DNA from: Deltaproteobacteria bacterium
GTDB taxonomy: Bacteria > Desulfobacterota > Desulfobulbia > Desulfobulbales > SURF-16
DNA length: 26,367 nt
Direction of reading: 5' to 3'
Assembly: GCA_029939635.1 (NCBI GenBank)
Contig: JAOZSN010000002.1
Span: forward strand, 15,770 to 42,136
In this document: piece by piece, positions 17,640-25,600 of the stretch
Numbering within the stretch: position 1 is the first letter of the stretch
How the letters are laid out: each line of letters opens with the position of its first letter
Notes under the pieces: generated by a model
The model's database searches: none
Told to the model about the DNA's origin: nothing
What the model saw: only the letters and a program-made list of their open reading frames with translations
Program-made: the position numbers and the translations under genes

Positions 17640-17655
17640 TGGCACACCTGATGCA
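17640..17655 (+). promoter_or_regulatory. Sigma-54 (-24/-12) promoter of the Usp-like gene
   Basis: TGGCACACCTGATGCA has a perfect -24 box (TGGCAC) and a good -12 box (ATGCA against TTGCA), with GG and GC ten bases apart. The predicted start is near 17666, about 66 bases before the ATG at 17732. Confidence 0.78.
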
Positions 17656-17731
17656 ATGCTAAGTAGTCAAACAGACAAAAACATTTACACCATACATTAT
17701 TAGACCCCACAAGGTCATTAAGGAGAACATC

Positions 17732-18292
17732 ATGGGATTTATAGACTGGATGAAATTAGGCAAGAAAAAAGATGATGCTGTCAACGTAACCAAAATCAAA
17801 AAGCAGGCCATTGATATGGGCGAAATGGCTGCCGGTAACCAGACCGCAGCCACTGACGCCATAACCACTATGATGGCGCAACAAAATGCCACCACGAAAA
17901 TACTCATGGTGCAGGACGGCGACTACCTTCCCCAGCTTACGGAATATGCCCTGAAGATGGCCCAACGTCTTGATTGCGAGATCGTTGCCCTGGATGTCAG
18001 TGATACCCCCCTGCAATTTTCCGGGGAGCGGCAAGAGCGGGAAAGTCAGCGCTTCCATGACAAGGCCTCAAAAAACAGCGAACAATTTAGCATGCAGGCC
18101 CAGGCCCAAGGCGTGACCATGAAACACATCATGGAAATTGCTGCTCAGGATGAGGTCATTGCCCGGCTCAGCGCCGAAGATGCAGGTATTCGCTACGTCC
18201 TTACCAAACCAGACCAGGCGAGTATCCGTGCCAATCAGGAACAGGCCCAAGTACCGGTTTTTGATCTGAACTGCTCACGCTTACCCCATTAA
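17732..18292 (+). CDS. Universal stress protein-like protein
   Basis: 186 residues, cytoplasmic. A charged N-terminal extension of about 54 residues (Lys/Asp-rich, helical) leads into a Usp/Rossmann-like fold. The first strand and helix read ATTKILMVQDGDYLPQLTEY, the second strand IVALDVSD, and the end is VPVFDLNC, the usual last strand of UspA proteins. The G-x2-G-x9-G(S/T) ATP-binding motif is not evident, so it probably belongs to the non-nucleotide-binding type. AGGAG precedes the ATG by seven bases. It has its own sigma-54 promoter and a dyad like that of the permease operon, so it is probably induced with it. Usp proteins encoded beside transporters often act as regulators of them, which would fit here but is inference. 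Confidence 0.7.
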   Translation: MGFIDWMKLGKKKDDAVNVTKIKKQAIDMGEMAAGNQTAATDAITTMMAQQNATTKILMVQDGDYLPQLTEYALKMAQRLDCEIVALDVSDTPLQFSGERQERESQRFHDKASKNSEQFSMQAQAQGVTMKHIMEIAAQDEVIARLSAEDAGIRYVLTKPDQASIRANQEQAQVPVFDLNCSRLPH

Positions 18293-18339
18293 ATAGAACA
18301 ATTTTGACCCGTTACTCAAACATTAAAAGGAGAATCACC

Positions 18340-18597
18340 ATGGAACCCATCACCCTTTTTGCCGCCTCTGTTGGCCTTATCGCTACCTGTCATATTACTT
18401 TTTCTGCAGCCAAGCTCTTAGGCATGGATATCTATAGCAAGGGCAGCAACCCTGCCGAACGCGATGATTGGTATTGTTTTTTTAAAACATCTGACCTGTT
18501 GAACCCCTATAAACAACAGACACCCGCCACCTCAGAACGTGAACAGCTGGAGAGAAGGCGCCGCCAGCAGCAGCAACGCCCCCGCTTGCAGGCCTAA
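18340..18597 (+). CDS. Small single-pass membrane protein, unknown function
   Basis: 85 residues from ATG 18340, which has AAAGGAG eight bases upstream. One hydrophobic helix at the N-terminus (about 4-24, LFAASVGLIATCHITFSAAK) is followed by a conserved-looking stretch (AERDDWYCFFKTSDLLNPYK) and a basic, Gln/Arg-rich tail (ERRRRQQQQRPRLQ). I do not recognise a family. It follows the Usp-like gene by 47 bases and is probably co-transcribed from the sigma-54 promoter, so it is likely part of the same response. It might anchor the Usp-like protein or a transporter, but nothing in the sequence proves this. Confidence 0.75.
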   Translation: MEPITLFAASVGLIATCHITFSAAKLLGMDIYSKGSNPAERDDWYCFFKTSDLLNPYKQQTPATSEREQLERRRRQQQQRPRLQA

Positions 18598-18611
18598 AAC
18601 ACCCTTCCCCT

Positions 18612-18657
18612 TGACCGATCCGCCCACAGTGCCATTTTTTATGGCCTGGGGCGGTCA
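18612..18657 (+). terminator. Long hairpin after the small membrane protein gene
   Basis: Inner stem GCCAT/ATGGC (18631-18635 with 18641-18645) with a five-T loop, and outer stem CCGCCC/GGGCGG (18620-18625 with 18649-18654). A further TGA/TCA pairing lies at the base across a bulge. It lies 15 bases after the stop, where an operon end is expected. The downstream U-run is weak (GCTATTTTG). Confidence 0.55.
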
Positions 18658-18956
18658 GCTATTTTGACATCCATACAGCACACCTCTTCATTTACACGTC
18701 ATCAAGCCCTACCTCCACACCCTGTGTATCTCGCCAACCCCCTCCCTGTAGCCATTTTTTTCTTGTCCCAGACCACCTTGTCATGGTAGGCATCATGCCA
18801 ACTCAAGTTATTGACGAGTTATGATCAACAAGAAGACCTCGGGGCAGCGGCAAAGCGTCTTACTGCTGATCATTACGGCATGGGGAGGCAGGCACGGGGA
18901 TCCCTCTCACAAAATCTATATCGTACATACATTACAAGTGGAGCAAGTTGCGACCG
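18658..18956 (+). other. Gap with no supported gene
   Basis: Short frames are open here but none has a ribosome-binding site with a plausible protein. It must contain the promoter of the Lys-rich protein gene; no clear -35/-10 pair stood out. Confidence 0.4.
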
Positions 18957-19259
18957 ATGCGTACAAAATTCATCCTCAGTTGTCTATTTCTAAGTGGTCT
19001 TAGTATGACTATCCCCCTCTCCTCTGAGGCAGATGTCTTAAGCATATTAAACAGAGACGATTCTCCTCGCCGTTCCCGGGCAAAACAGGAACCAACTCCA
19101 CCGCCTATTGAGGTTACAGAGGGAAAGGCTGCGAAAGCGAAGACAGCGACACCGGACCCAGTGGCGAAGGTGGCAGAGGCACCTGCTCCGCAGCCTGAAG
19201 TAAAAAAGAAAAGAAAGAAGAAGAAGAAGAAAAAACATACATTTGATTTGGGTGAGTAG
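18957..19259 (+). CDS. Small exported Lys-rich protein
   Basis: 100 residues from ATG 18957; an in-frame TTG at 18948 with GGAG four bases upstream is an alternative start. A signal peptide (about 1-25: RTKFILSCLFLSGLSMTIPL, then SSEA) precedes a low-complexity body rich in Pro, Ala, Lys and Glu. The end is strikingly basic, with a lysine run (KKKRKKKKKKK) at about residues 82-92, then HTFDLGE. No domain is recognised. The biased composition could reflect a surface or peptidoglycan-interacting protein, or a short anchor. It stands alone between two gaps. The signal peptide and the long open frame support a real gene; function is unknown. Confidence 0.6.
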   Translation: MRTKFILSCLFLSGLSMTIPLSSEADVLSILNRDDSPRRSRAKQEPTPPPIEVTEGKAAKAKTATPDPVAKVAEAPAPQPEVKKKRKKKKKKKHTFDLGE

Positions 19260-19332
19260 ATTATTTGTTTGTGGTCGCGGGCCAAGCTAAAAAAGAATGT
19301 AAAATGTATTTTTGTCTCTATTTTACATTATT

Positions 19333-20202
19333 ATGATGATAGTCAATTTCTCAGCACGCTCAACGGCCCTTGTCGTCCTGCTACTTGTAGCCCTTATCCA
19401 GGGCTGCACCGATGTCCCAGACAGGATCAGCGTTGTGGGCAATGTAACTGTTCCTAGCCAGGAAAGCTCTCCAGCCATACAGCTAAAAAAAACAGAATTT
19501 ACTCGCCAGGAGACCATGACACAACTCGACTCCAGCGGATTTCGAGTCCTGAGCTGGAACATCTACAAGGGCATTAAGAAGGAATGGAAGAGTGACCTGC
19601 AACGCTTTGCAAAGCAATGCGACCTGCTCCTCCTGCAGGAGGGCTATCTTTCTGCTGACATGCACCAACTCCTGGAAAAAAACCTCTATTACTGGCATAT
19701 TGCCAATGCCTTTTGTTTTCGTAATACCGTCTGTGGAGTTCTCACTGCCGCCAAAATTAAACCACTATCACAATGCGCCATGCGTCAGCAGGAACCATTG
19801 CTGCGTCTACCCAAAACCACCATGGTGACCAGCTACCCCTTGAATGACCAAGACGAGAACCTGCTGGTTATTAATCTGCACATGGTCAACTTCACCTTGG
19901 GGCAAAAGGCCTTTCGCAGCCAACTGGAAGCAGTGGCCAGTCTCATGATCGAGCACCAAGGCCCCATACTGTTGGCTGGTGATCTCAACACCTGGAATAA
20001 AAAACGACTCGCCATTGTCCAGCAGTTCAGCATAAAACACGGACTAGAGGAAGTGCTGTTCCCCGACGACCGACGATCCAAGCGCTTTGGCAAGGTTCTT
20101 GACCATATCTGGTATCGTGGCCTCATTGCCAGTGCCGCCCATATTGAGGATGTATCCAGCTCTGATCATAACCCCTGCCTGGTCACCTTTAAGGTGCAAT
20201 AA
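19333..20202 (+). CDS. EEP-family hydrolase, probable lipoprotein (YbhP-like)
   Basis: 289 residues from ATG 19333. The N-terminus is a lipoprotein-type signal (TALVVLLLVALIQGC, lipid Cys25), so it should be anchored in the envelope facing the periplasm. The endonuclease/exonuclease/phosphatase fold follows with all key residues: N76 in SWNIYKG, E103 in LLQEG, H183 in NLHMVN, D217 and N219 in AGDLNTW, D257-H258 in LDHIWYRG, and D278-H279 in SSDHNP. The family is Mg2+-dependent and cleaves phosphodiesters; an envelope location argues for a phospholipid or sphingomyelinase-like substrate rather than DNA. It is followed, with a TAATG overlap, by a broken cardiolipin synthase gene. E. coli has the same pair as ybhP-clsB, which supports a lipid role. 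No good ribosome-binding site was seen. Confidence 0.85.
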   Translation: MMIVNFSARSTALVVLLLVALIQGCTDVPDRISVVGNVTVPSQESSPAIQLKKTEFTRQETMTQLDSSGFRVLSWNIYKGIKKEWKSDLQRFAKQCDLLLLQEGYLSADMHQLLEKNLYYWHIANAFCFRNTVCGVLTAAKIKPLSQCAMRQQEPLLRLPKTTMVTSYPLNDQDENLLVINLHMVNFTLGQKAFRSQLEAVASLMIEHQGPILLAGDLNTWNKKRLAIVQQFSIKHGLEEVLFPDDRRSKRFGKVLDHIWYRGLIASAAHIEDVSSSDHNPCLVTFKVQ

Positions 20203-20418
20203 TGTCCCACCTCTCCATTCTTTTCTCCCTTGTCGTCTCCTCCCTGCATATCTTGGGTATCCTTTCCGCCATCCATGCCGTGGAGCGCTTAGCCCAGATC
20301 CCCCCCTACTCACTGATAACCAAATATAACTGCTAAGGATGAACTCCACCAGGCCGGCGGTAAAATCCATGCCTTTAATTCACAAAAAGGCCCCAGCAAC
20401 CGTTTCCAACTCAACTTT
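20202..20418 (+). pseudogene. Decayed cardiolipin synthase / phospholipase D gene
   Basis: The first piece (20202-20336, 44 residues) starts inside the stop of the EEP gene (TAATG) and reads SLHILGILSAIHAV, a typical N-terminal membrane segment of ClsB-like cardiolipin synthases, before ending at a stop. In another frame 20338-20418 codes DELHQAGGKIHAFN and then NRFQLNF. This matches the block before the first HKD motif (LRxAGVxVRAFNP...NRFQLNFRNHRK); the HKD itself is already ruined by a TAG. The two pieces are much closer than in a real gene, so a large internal deletion plus a frameshift is inferred. The rest of the gene is gone, and by 20560 an unrelated HDOD gene begins. Confidence rests on motif recognition only. 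Confidence 0.6.
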
Positions 20419-20559
20419 TGTTAGCGGCCACTCAAAAAAAAAATGCCTGCCAGTGCTATTTCTGAGGGAGTCCGCTGATTTATTTGCTCAAGTCGCAGAA
20501 AAATCATACAATGCTAAGGTATATTGCAAAACCGCATTTTAACAAGAGAGGCACCATAT

Positions 20560-21423
20560 ATGGGGCAGGAAAAAATAGAAAAACTCATCGCCACCATTGA
20601 CAATATTCCTCCGCTGCCAGAGATTAGCACAGCGGTCATGACAGAGCTTAAAAATGAGGAGGTCTCTATCATTGAGGTAAGTGAACTCATTGAAAGGGAC
20701 GTCTCCCTGGCCACCCAGATTCTCAAGGTAGCTAACTCCCCGGCCTATGGTGCCACCAACACCATCAGCAGCATCCAACATGCCATCATGATGCTGGGTC
20801 TGCAAGAAGTCAAATCCCTCCTCCTGGCCTTTGCTGTGCAGGAATTTTTCACCACCGATGCCAAGAATACAGAGTTACGCAAACGATTCTGGACCCACTC
20901 ACGGGTATGCAGTTACACCGCTCTCCTCCTTGCCCATCATTTCAAGCAAGGCGATACCAGCACCTTCTTTTTATCCGGGCTTATTCATGATATTGGCAAA
21001 CTGATCATTGACCAATTTATGCACGATGAGTTCCAGCAGGTGATATGGCACATCACAAAGCATAACTGCTCATTCAGTGAGGCGGAAAAACAGCTTCTCG
21101 GCATGACCCATTACCAGATCGGCGGCAAACTTCTCCAACACTGGAATTTCCCGCAGCAGGTCATCATGCAGGTTTTCCGCCATCATGTTCCCTGGAAAGA
21201 ATCTGAATTCACCTCAGGTGCCTTTATCATCTTCATGGCAGATGTCATCACCAAGCTGGCAGGGTATACCTGCCTTGAAGAAGAACGACAGCTGACCATT
21301 GAACAATTCTGCAAGTCAAAGGCCATGCACTTTATTCACAAACATGGCTTTAAGCTTGATGCTGCTCTGCTGGAAAACTTCATCCAACAAATCAATGAAT
21401 TTGTCGCCGTAGACGCCAGTTAA
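20560..21423 (+). CDS. HDOD domain signalling protein
   Basis: 287 residues from ATG 20560 (GAGAGG eight bases upstream). The N-terminal two thirds are an HDOD domain: IPPLPEISTAVM (17-27), VSLATQILKVANSPAYG (48-64), and the conserved ISSIQHAIMMLGLQEVKSLLL (69-89). The HD pair is kept as H143-D144 in GLIHDIGKL with an upstream H113 (WTHSRVCSYT), but the full metal set of active HD-GYP enzymes is not present. HDOD proteins are non-catalytic adaptors in stress, chemotaxis and cyclic-di-nucleotide signalling. It has no extra receiver or GGDEF domain. It is transcribed alone, downstream of a pseudogene, and convergent with the lipoprotein operon at 21509. Confidence 0.9.
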   Translation: MGQEKIEKLIATIDNIPPLPEISTAVMTELKNEEVSIIEVSELIERDVSLATQILKVANSPAYGATNTISSIQHAIMMLGLQEVKSLLLAFAVQEFFTTDAKNTELRKRFWTHSRVCSYTALLLAHHFKQGDTSTFFLSGLIHDIGKLIIDQFMHDEFQQVIWHITKHNCSFSEAEKQLLGMTHYQIGGKLLQHWNFPQQVIMQVFRHHVPWKESEFTSGAFIIFMADVITKLAGYTCLEEERQLTIEQFCKSKAMHFIHKHGFKLDAALLENFIQQINEFVAVDAS

Positions 21424-21508
21424 ATCCCTTTCAATAGAAAATTTACCTGCCCAACTCCCCCCACACCCAAACGCTTTATTTCTTTGAATTCACTCCCATG
21501 GTCATGCC

Positions 21509-21724
21509 TCAGAGGGGCAGCTGTGTAGGCCGAGGCCGAACTGGCCGTGGTGGCCGTGGACGATAACGGTGATGATTATAGCGACCACGGTAGTACCTGT
21601 CGTAGCCCCAAACGCCGCCTGAGACAGAAGAACCACCAGAACCATGGTCATCAAGATAATTATAGGAACATCCCATCATGAGAAGAGAAAGCAAGAACAG
21701 CAGAGAAAAAAATATCTTTCTCAT
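21509..21724 (-). CDS. Small Arg/Pro/Tyr-rich lipoprotein
   Basis: 71 residues from ATG 21724, which overlaps the stop of the gene before it (TGATG); GGGAGG lies about nine bases upstream. The lipoprotein signal is clear (FFSLLFLLSLLMMGC, lipid Cys near residue 19). The mature part is low complexity: Gly/Ser, then Tyr/Arg/His (YDRYYRGRYNHHRY) and a Pro-Arg tail (RPRPPRPVRPRP). This is a style of small basic outer-membrane lipoprotein of unknown function. It is the last gene of a two-gene unit with the exported protein encoded upstream. Confidence 0.75.
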   Translation of the reverse strand: MRKIFFSLLFLLSLLMMGCSYNYLDDHGSGGSSVSGGVWGYDRYYRGRYNHHRYRPRPPRPVRPRPTQLPL

Positions 21725-22284
21725 CACTTCTGCCCTCCCTGCCTATCCACGGGCTGAATGGAATTAAACATAAGGCGTAACCCCTCTCCATGGGACACGG
21801 TACTGGCATGGGGGCCGATATAGATTGCCATAGCCACAGTTGAATTACTGAGCTGGATAAAGGCACCATAATAATCCATCTCCTCCTCACCCTTCTTCCC
21901 CACCCCGTTAAAATACAGAACAGCCATACCGTTGAGCTCATCTATACGCCGCTGACCTGGTTGTACATGGTCTAAAAAAATCGGCTGCAATGAGTCCACA
22001 TAGGCTCCGGCCTCGGCAAAATCATGGACACCCGCAGGAACCCAGAGACCAAACCAGAGGGGTGTTGCATCATCAGGCATGGCTGTCATTATTCGGGCAT
22101 GGCCAGCCTCATCGCCGTCAGCAGTAGCGGGCTGCGCAGCACCCACATTAATCTTCCAGCCATCGGTTATGACCATAGTGAAATAATCAGTACCAGCCGA
22201 GGAATAGGTCAGGGTTACACCAGCATGGGCAGTACTACTGGCGAAAAACATCACCAATAGCAGTAGAAGCATTTTTTTTAACAT
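21724..22284 (-). CDS. Exported protein of unknown function
   Basis: 186 residues. A textbook signal peptide (MLKKMLLLLLVMFFASSTAHA, cut after residue 21) precedes an alpha/beta domain of about 160 residues with a repeated strand pattern (TDYFTMVITDGWKINVG, then MAVLYFNGVGKKG and STVAMAIYIGPH). The overall look (a predicted secreted domain ending in LRLMFNSIQPV) recalls DcrB/PsbP-like folds, but no specific family is recognised. GAGGTG lies five bases before the ATG. The stop overlaps the start of the small lipoprotein gene, so both act in the envelope and are probably co-expressed. It may be cotranscribed with the RND pump genes upstream, being only 45 bases from the 93-residue gene. Confidence 0.8.
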   Translation of the reverse strand: MLKKMLLLLLVMFFASSTAHAGVTLTYSSAGTDYFTMVITDGWKINVGAAQPATADGDEAGHARIMTAMPDDATPLWFGLWVPAGVHDFAEAGAYVDSLQPIFLDHVQPGQRRIDELNGMAVLYFNGVGKKGEEEMDYYGAFIQLSNSTVAMAIYIGPHASTVSHGEGLRLMFNSIQPVDRQGGQK

Positions 22285-22329
22285 AGAGTCACCTCATTCT
22301 TACTTGCCATCATTTTTTCATCCAACCTG

Positions 22330-22611
22330 CTAGCCATTCTTGGCATCAAGCAAGTCCCGCATATCCCTCTCCAGGGCTTGCAACCCAGCACCCCCACCAG
22401 CACCTGTAGATTGACTCGAAATTTCCAGAGCCTGGCTGAACACCAGCTTGACGCGCTTGAAATAGGCCACCGTGGCCTTATGAATGTTCATGGTATGGCA
22501 GCGTTGCTGCAGGGCAATAACAAGATCACGATCCACGGGTAACGAGTCATGCCGAGCCAGCTCCTCAGCCAGCAGATCGATCTTGGCAATGGTATTTTCT
22601 TTGGGCTTCAC
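22330..22611 (-). CDS. Small cytoplasmic helical protein behind the RND pump
   Basis: 93 residues from a GTG at 22611, nine bases after the pump stop. No ATG is available near that point and the ribosome-binding site is poor, so translation may depend on the pump mRNA. The protein is almost all helix, without signal or membrane segment: NTIAKIDLLAEELARHDSLP, then ALQQRCHTMNIHKATVAYFK and a Gly-rich link (GAGGGAG) before ERDMRDLLDAKNG. I do not recognise it. The position suggests a small accessory or regulatory protein of the efflux operon, but that is only context. Confidence 0.65.
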   Translation of the reverse strand: MKPKENTIAKIDLLAEELARHDSLPVDRDLVIALQQRCHTMNIHKATVAYFKRVKLVFSQALEISSQSTGAGGGAGLQALERDMRDLLDAKNG

Positions 22612-22620
22612 AATCTGCGG

Positions 22621-25600
22621 CTACTCGTCCGTCACACCAAAATAGCGTTCAGAAAAGCCTGCAATGACCAAGTAGAAGATGGGGACAAAGATTACCCCCA
22701 AGAAGGTGGCAGCGATCATGCCGTAGAATACTGCGGTTCCCAGGGCTTGACGGCTGGCGGCTCCGGCTCCAGCAGCAATGACCAGGGGGAAGGTCCCGAG
22801 GATAAAGGAAAAGGCAGTCATCATAACCGGCCGAAAACGCAGGCGGGCTGCCTCGGTGGCGGCCTCAAAGAGGGATTTACCCTCCTTGCGTAACTCCACG
22901 GCAAACTCAATAATGAGAATGGCATTCTTACAGGCCAGGGCAATGAGTAGCACAATACCTATCTGGGTATAAACGTTATTATCCATGGCCCTAATCATCA
23001 CCGCAGCCACCGTGCCGCATAGCCCTAGGGTTGCAGTCATCATGACACAGAGAGAGGTGGACCAGCTCTCATACTGGGCACAGAGAACCAGGTAGGTAAA
23101 AACGATACACATGGCAAAAATGGGTAGGGGGTTCCTGGCCGTCTTCTCCTGAAAGGACATATCACTCCAATCCGTGCCCATGGATGAGGGCAGGAAATTG
23201 GCAGCAAATCCCTCCATAACGTCCAGGGTCTGACCGGAACTCACCCCAGGGGCACCAGATCCCGAGATAGTGGCAGCTGGATACATATTAAAGCGATTGA
23301 CAACCATGGGACCAAAATCTGGCCGGATCTCCACAAAGGTGGCCAGGGGAACCATCTTACCCTTATTGGAGCGTACCTCAATAGCACCGATATCGCGGAT
23401 CTGGGAACGAAAATCTGCATCAGCCTGAATGCGCACCTGAAAGGTACGATTGAACTTATTGAAATCATTAACATAACTAGAGCCAAGATAGGCCTGCAAG
23501 GCGGCAAAGACCTCCGACAGCGAGATGTCGAGATCCTCCACCTTGGTACGGTTTACCTCAGCATAGAGCTGGGGCACATTGGCCCGGAAAGTGGAGAAGG
23601 CTTGGGCAATACGTGGATCCTGACTGGCATTCATGAAAAAATCAGTGGTGACCTCACCTAAGGTGTTGAGACCAACACCCGCCCTATCCTCCAACTGCAG
23701 GGAGAAGCCACCGGTATTTCCCAGACCCATAATAGGCGGCGGCGGAAAGGGCATGACAATGGCTTCCTGGGTCTGAGCGGCAATGGCCCCCATCTGGGCC
23801 AGGATAACATCCATGGTCTGGCCCTTAGGCATTCTTTCGGCAAAAGAATCAAAGATAACCCAGAAGGCAGCACTATTGGAGGCCATGGCAGAATCAAGCA
23901 TGGAGAACCCCGGTACCCGGATCACATCGGCAATACCATCGATTTTGCCCACCTTGTTCGAGATGGCCTCGGTCACCTTATCAGTGCGTGACATGGCAGC
24001 ACCATCGGGTAATTGCACGGCATACATGGCATAGCCCTGATCCTCGGTTGGGATAAAGCCGCCGGGTAGCTTGGTAAAGCCAAAAAGAGCAGCCGCTGAC
24101 AAGGCGGCAAATATGAGCACCATAAAAAATGATTTCCGCAGCCCCCCTTTGACCAGCCTAACATACCACCGGGTGCTGATATCAAAGCCAGCATCAAATT
24201 TCCGGAAAAAGAAATTTTTCTTAGTCGAAGAGGGTCGGAGCAGCAGGGCACAGAGGGCTGGACTCATGGTCAAGGCATTGATGGAAGAAATCAGGGTGGC
24301 GGCCGATATAGTCAAGGCAAACTGACGATAAATCTGGCCTGTGATGCCGCCTAAGAAGGCAGTGGGGACAAAAACGGCCATAAGCACCAGGGTAGTAGCC
24401 ACCACCGGGCCTGCCACCTCTTCCATGGCCTTGATGGCCGCATCCTTGGAATTCATACCAAAATCATCAATATTGCGGGCCGTATTCTCCACCACCACAA
24501 TGGCATCATCCACGACAATACCAATGGCCAGCACCAGGCCAAAGAGGGTAATCATATTGATGGAAAAACCCATCAGCAGCATGAGGCCAAAAGTGCCGAT
24601 CAGAGAAACCGGAATGGCGATACCGGGAATAAGGGTGGCTCGCCAGTCCTGCAGAAAAACATAAATGGTAATAAAAACCAGAAGTACAGCAATAATCAGG
24701 GTAGTAACCACCTCATCAATGGAGTCTTGGATAAAGAGGGTGGTATCAAAAGGGATTTGGTACTCCAGGCCTGGAGGAAAGGCCTGATGCAGCTCCTCCA
24801 TCTTGGCCTTCACCGCCGCCGCCAGCTCAAGAGCATTGGCCCCAGGCAGCTGATAAATCATCATGCCAGCGGCCTGCTGATTATTGAGATAGATATTAGC
24901 AGAGTAATCCTGACTGGCCAACTCAAGACGTGCCACATCCTTGAGCCGGGTAAAACGCCCACCATCGCTGCGCTTTAAAATAATTTTCTCGAACTCGTCG
25001 ATATCAGTGAGGCGACCCAGGGTATTAATGGTGTACTCAAAGGCGACATAATCAGGGGCCGGGGCAGCGCCGATCTTACCGGCCGCCACCTGGACGTTCT
25101 GGGCCTGCAGGGCGCGGGCCACATCCCCGGTGGTGAGCCCCCGGGATTTAAGCTTGCCCGGATCCAGCCAGAGACGCATGGCATAATCACCAGCCCCAAA
25201 GACAGAGACATCACCGACGCCAGGTAGACGAGAAATTTCATCCTTGAGGCGTAAAGTGATATAATTACTGAGGAAAAACTTATCATACTCACCATTTGGA
25301 GAAGTCAGAATGATCATCTGGACAATGGAGGTGGATTTCTTCTTGGTGGTGACTCCGGTCTGCTTGACCTCGGCCGGCAAGCCAGCAGTGGCGGTGGCCA
25401 CTCGGTTCTGGACAAAGACCGAGGCCATATCGGCGTCTGTACCTGGGGCAAAGGTAACATTGAGGGTATAGGTGCCGGCATTGGTGGAGGTAGACTTCAT
25501 ATAAATCATACCCTCCACCCCGTTCACCTGTTTTTCAATGGGGGTTGCCACGGTATCGGCAATAACCTGGGAGTTGGCACCAGGATAAGCAGCGGTGACC

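Larger units (their letters stand above)
17321..17731 (+). other. Regulatory gap before the Usp-like gene
   Basis: No gene was found in these 411 bases. They hold a 7-bp stem ACCATGT/ACATGGT (17375-17381 with 17393-17399) that could help end the lon transcript although no T-run follows. Also present are a lone GCAACA half-site (17408), the activator dyad at 17526 and the sigma-54 promoter at 17640. Confidence 0.6.

Noticed and set aside
18784..18799. A -24/-12-like element TGGTAGGCATCATGCC
   Set aside because: GG and GC are ten bases apart, but both boxes are poor, no dyad of the YGTTAC type lies upstream, and the match is part of a small local palindrome.
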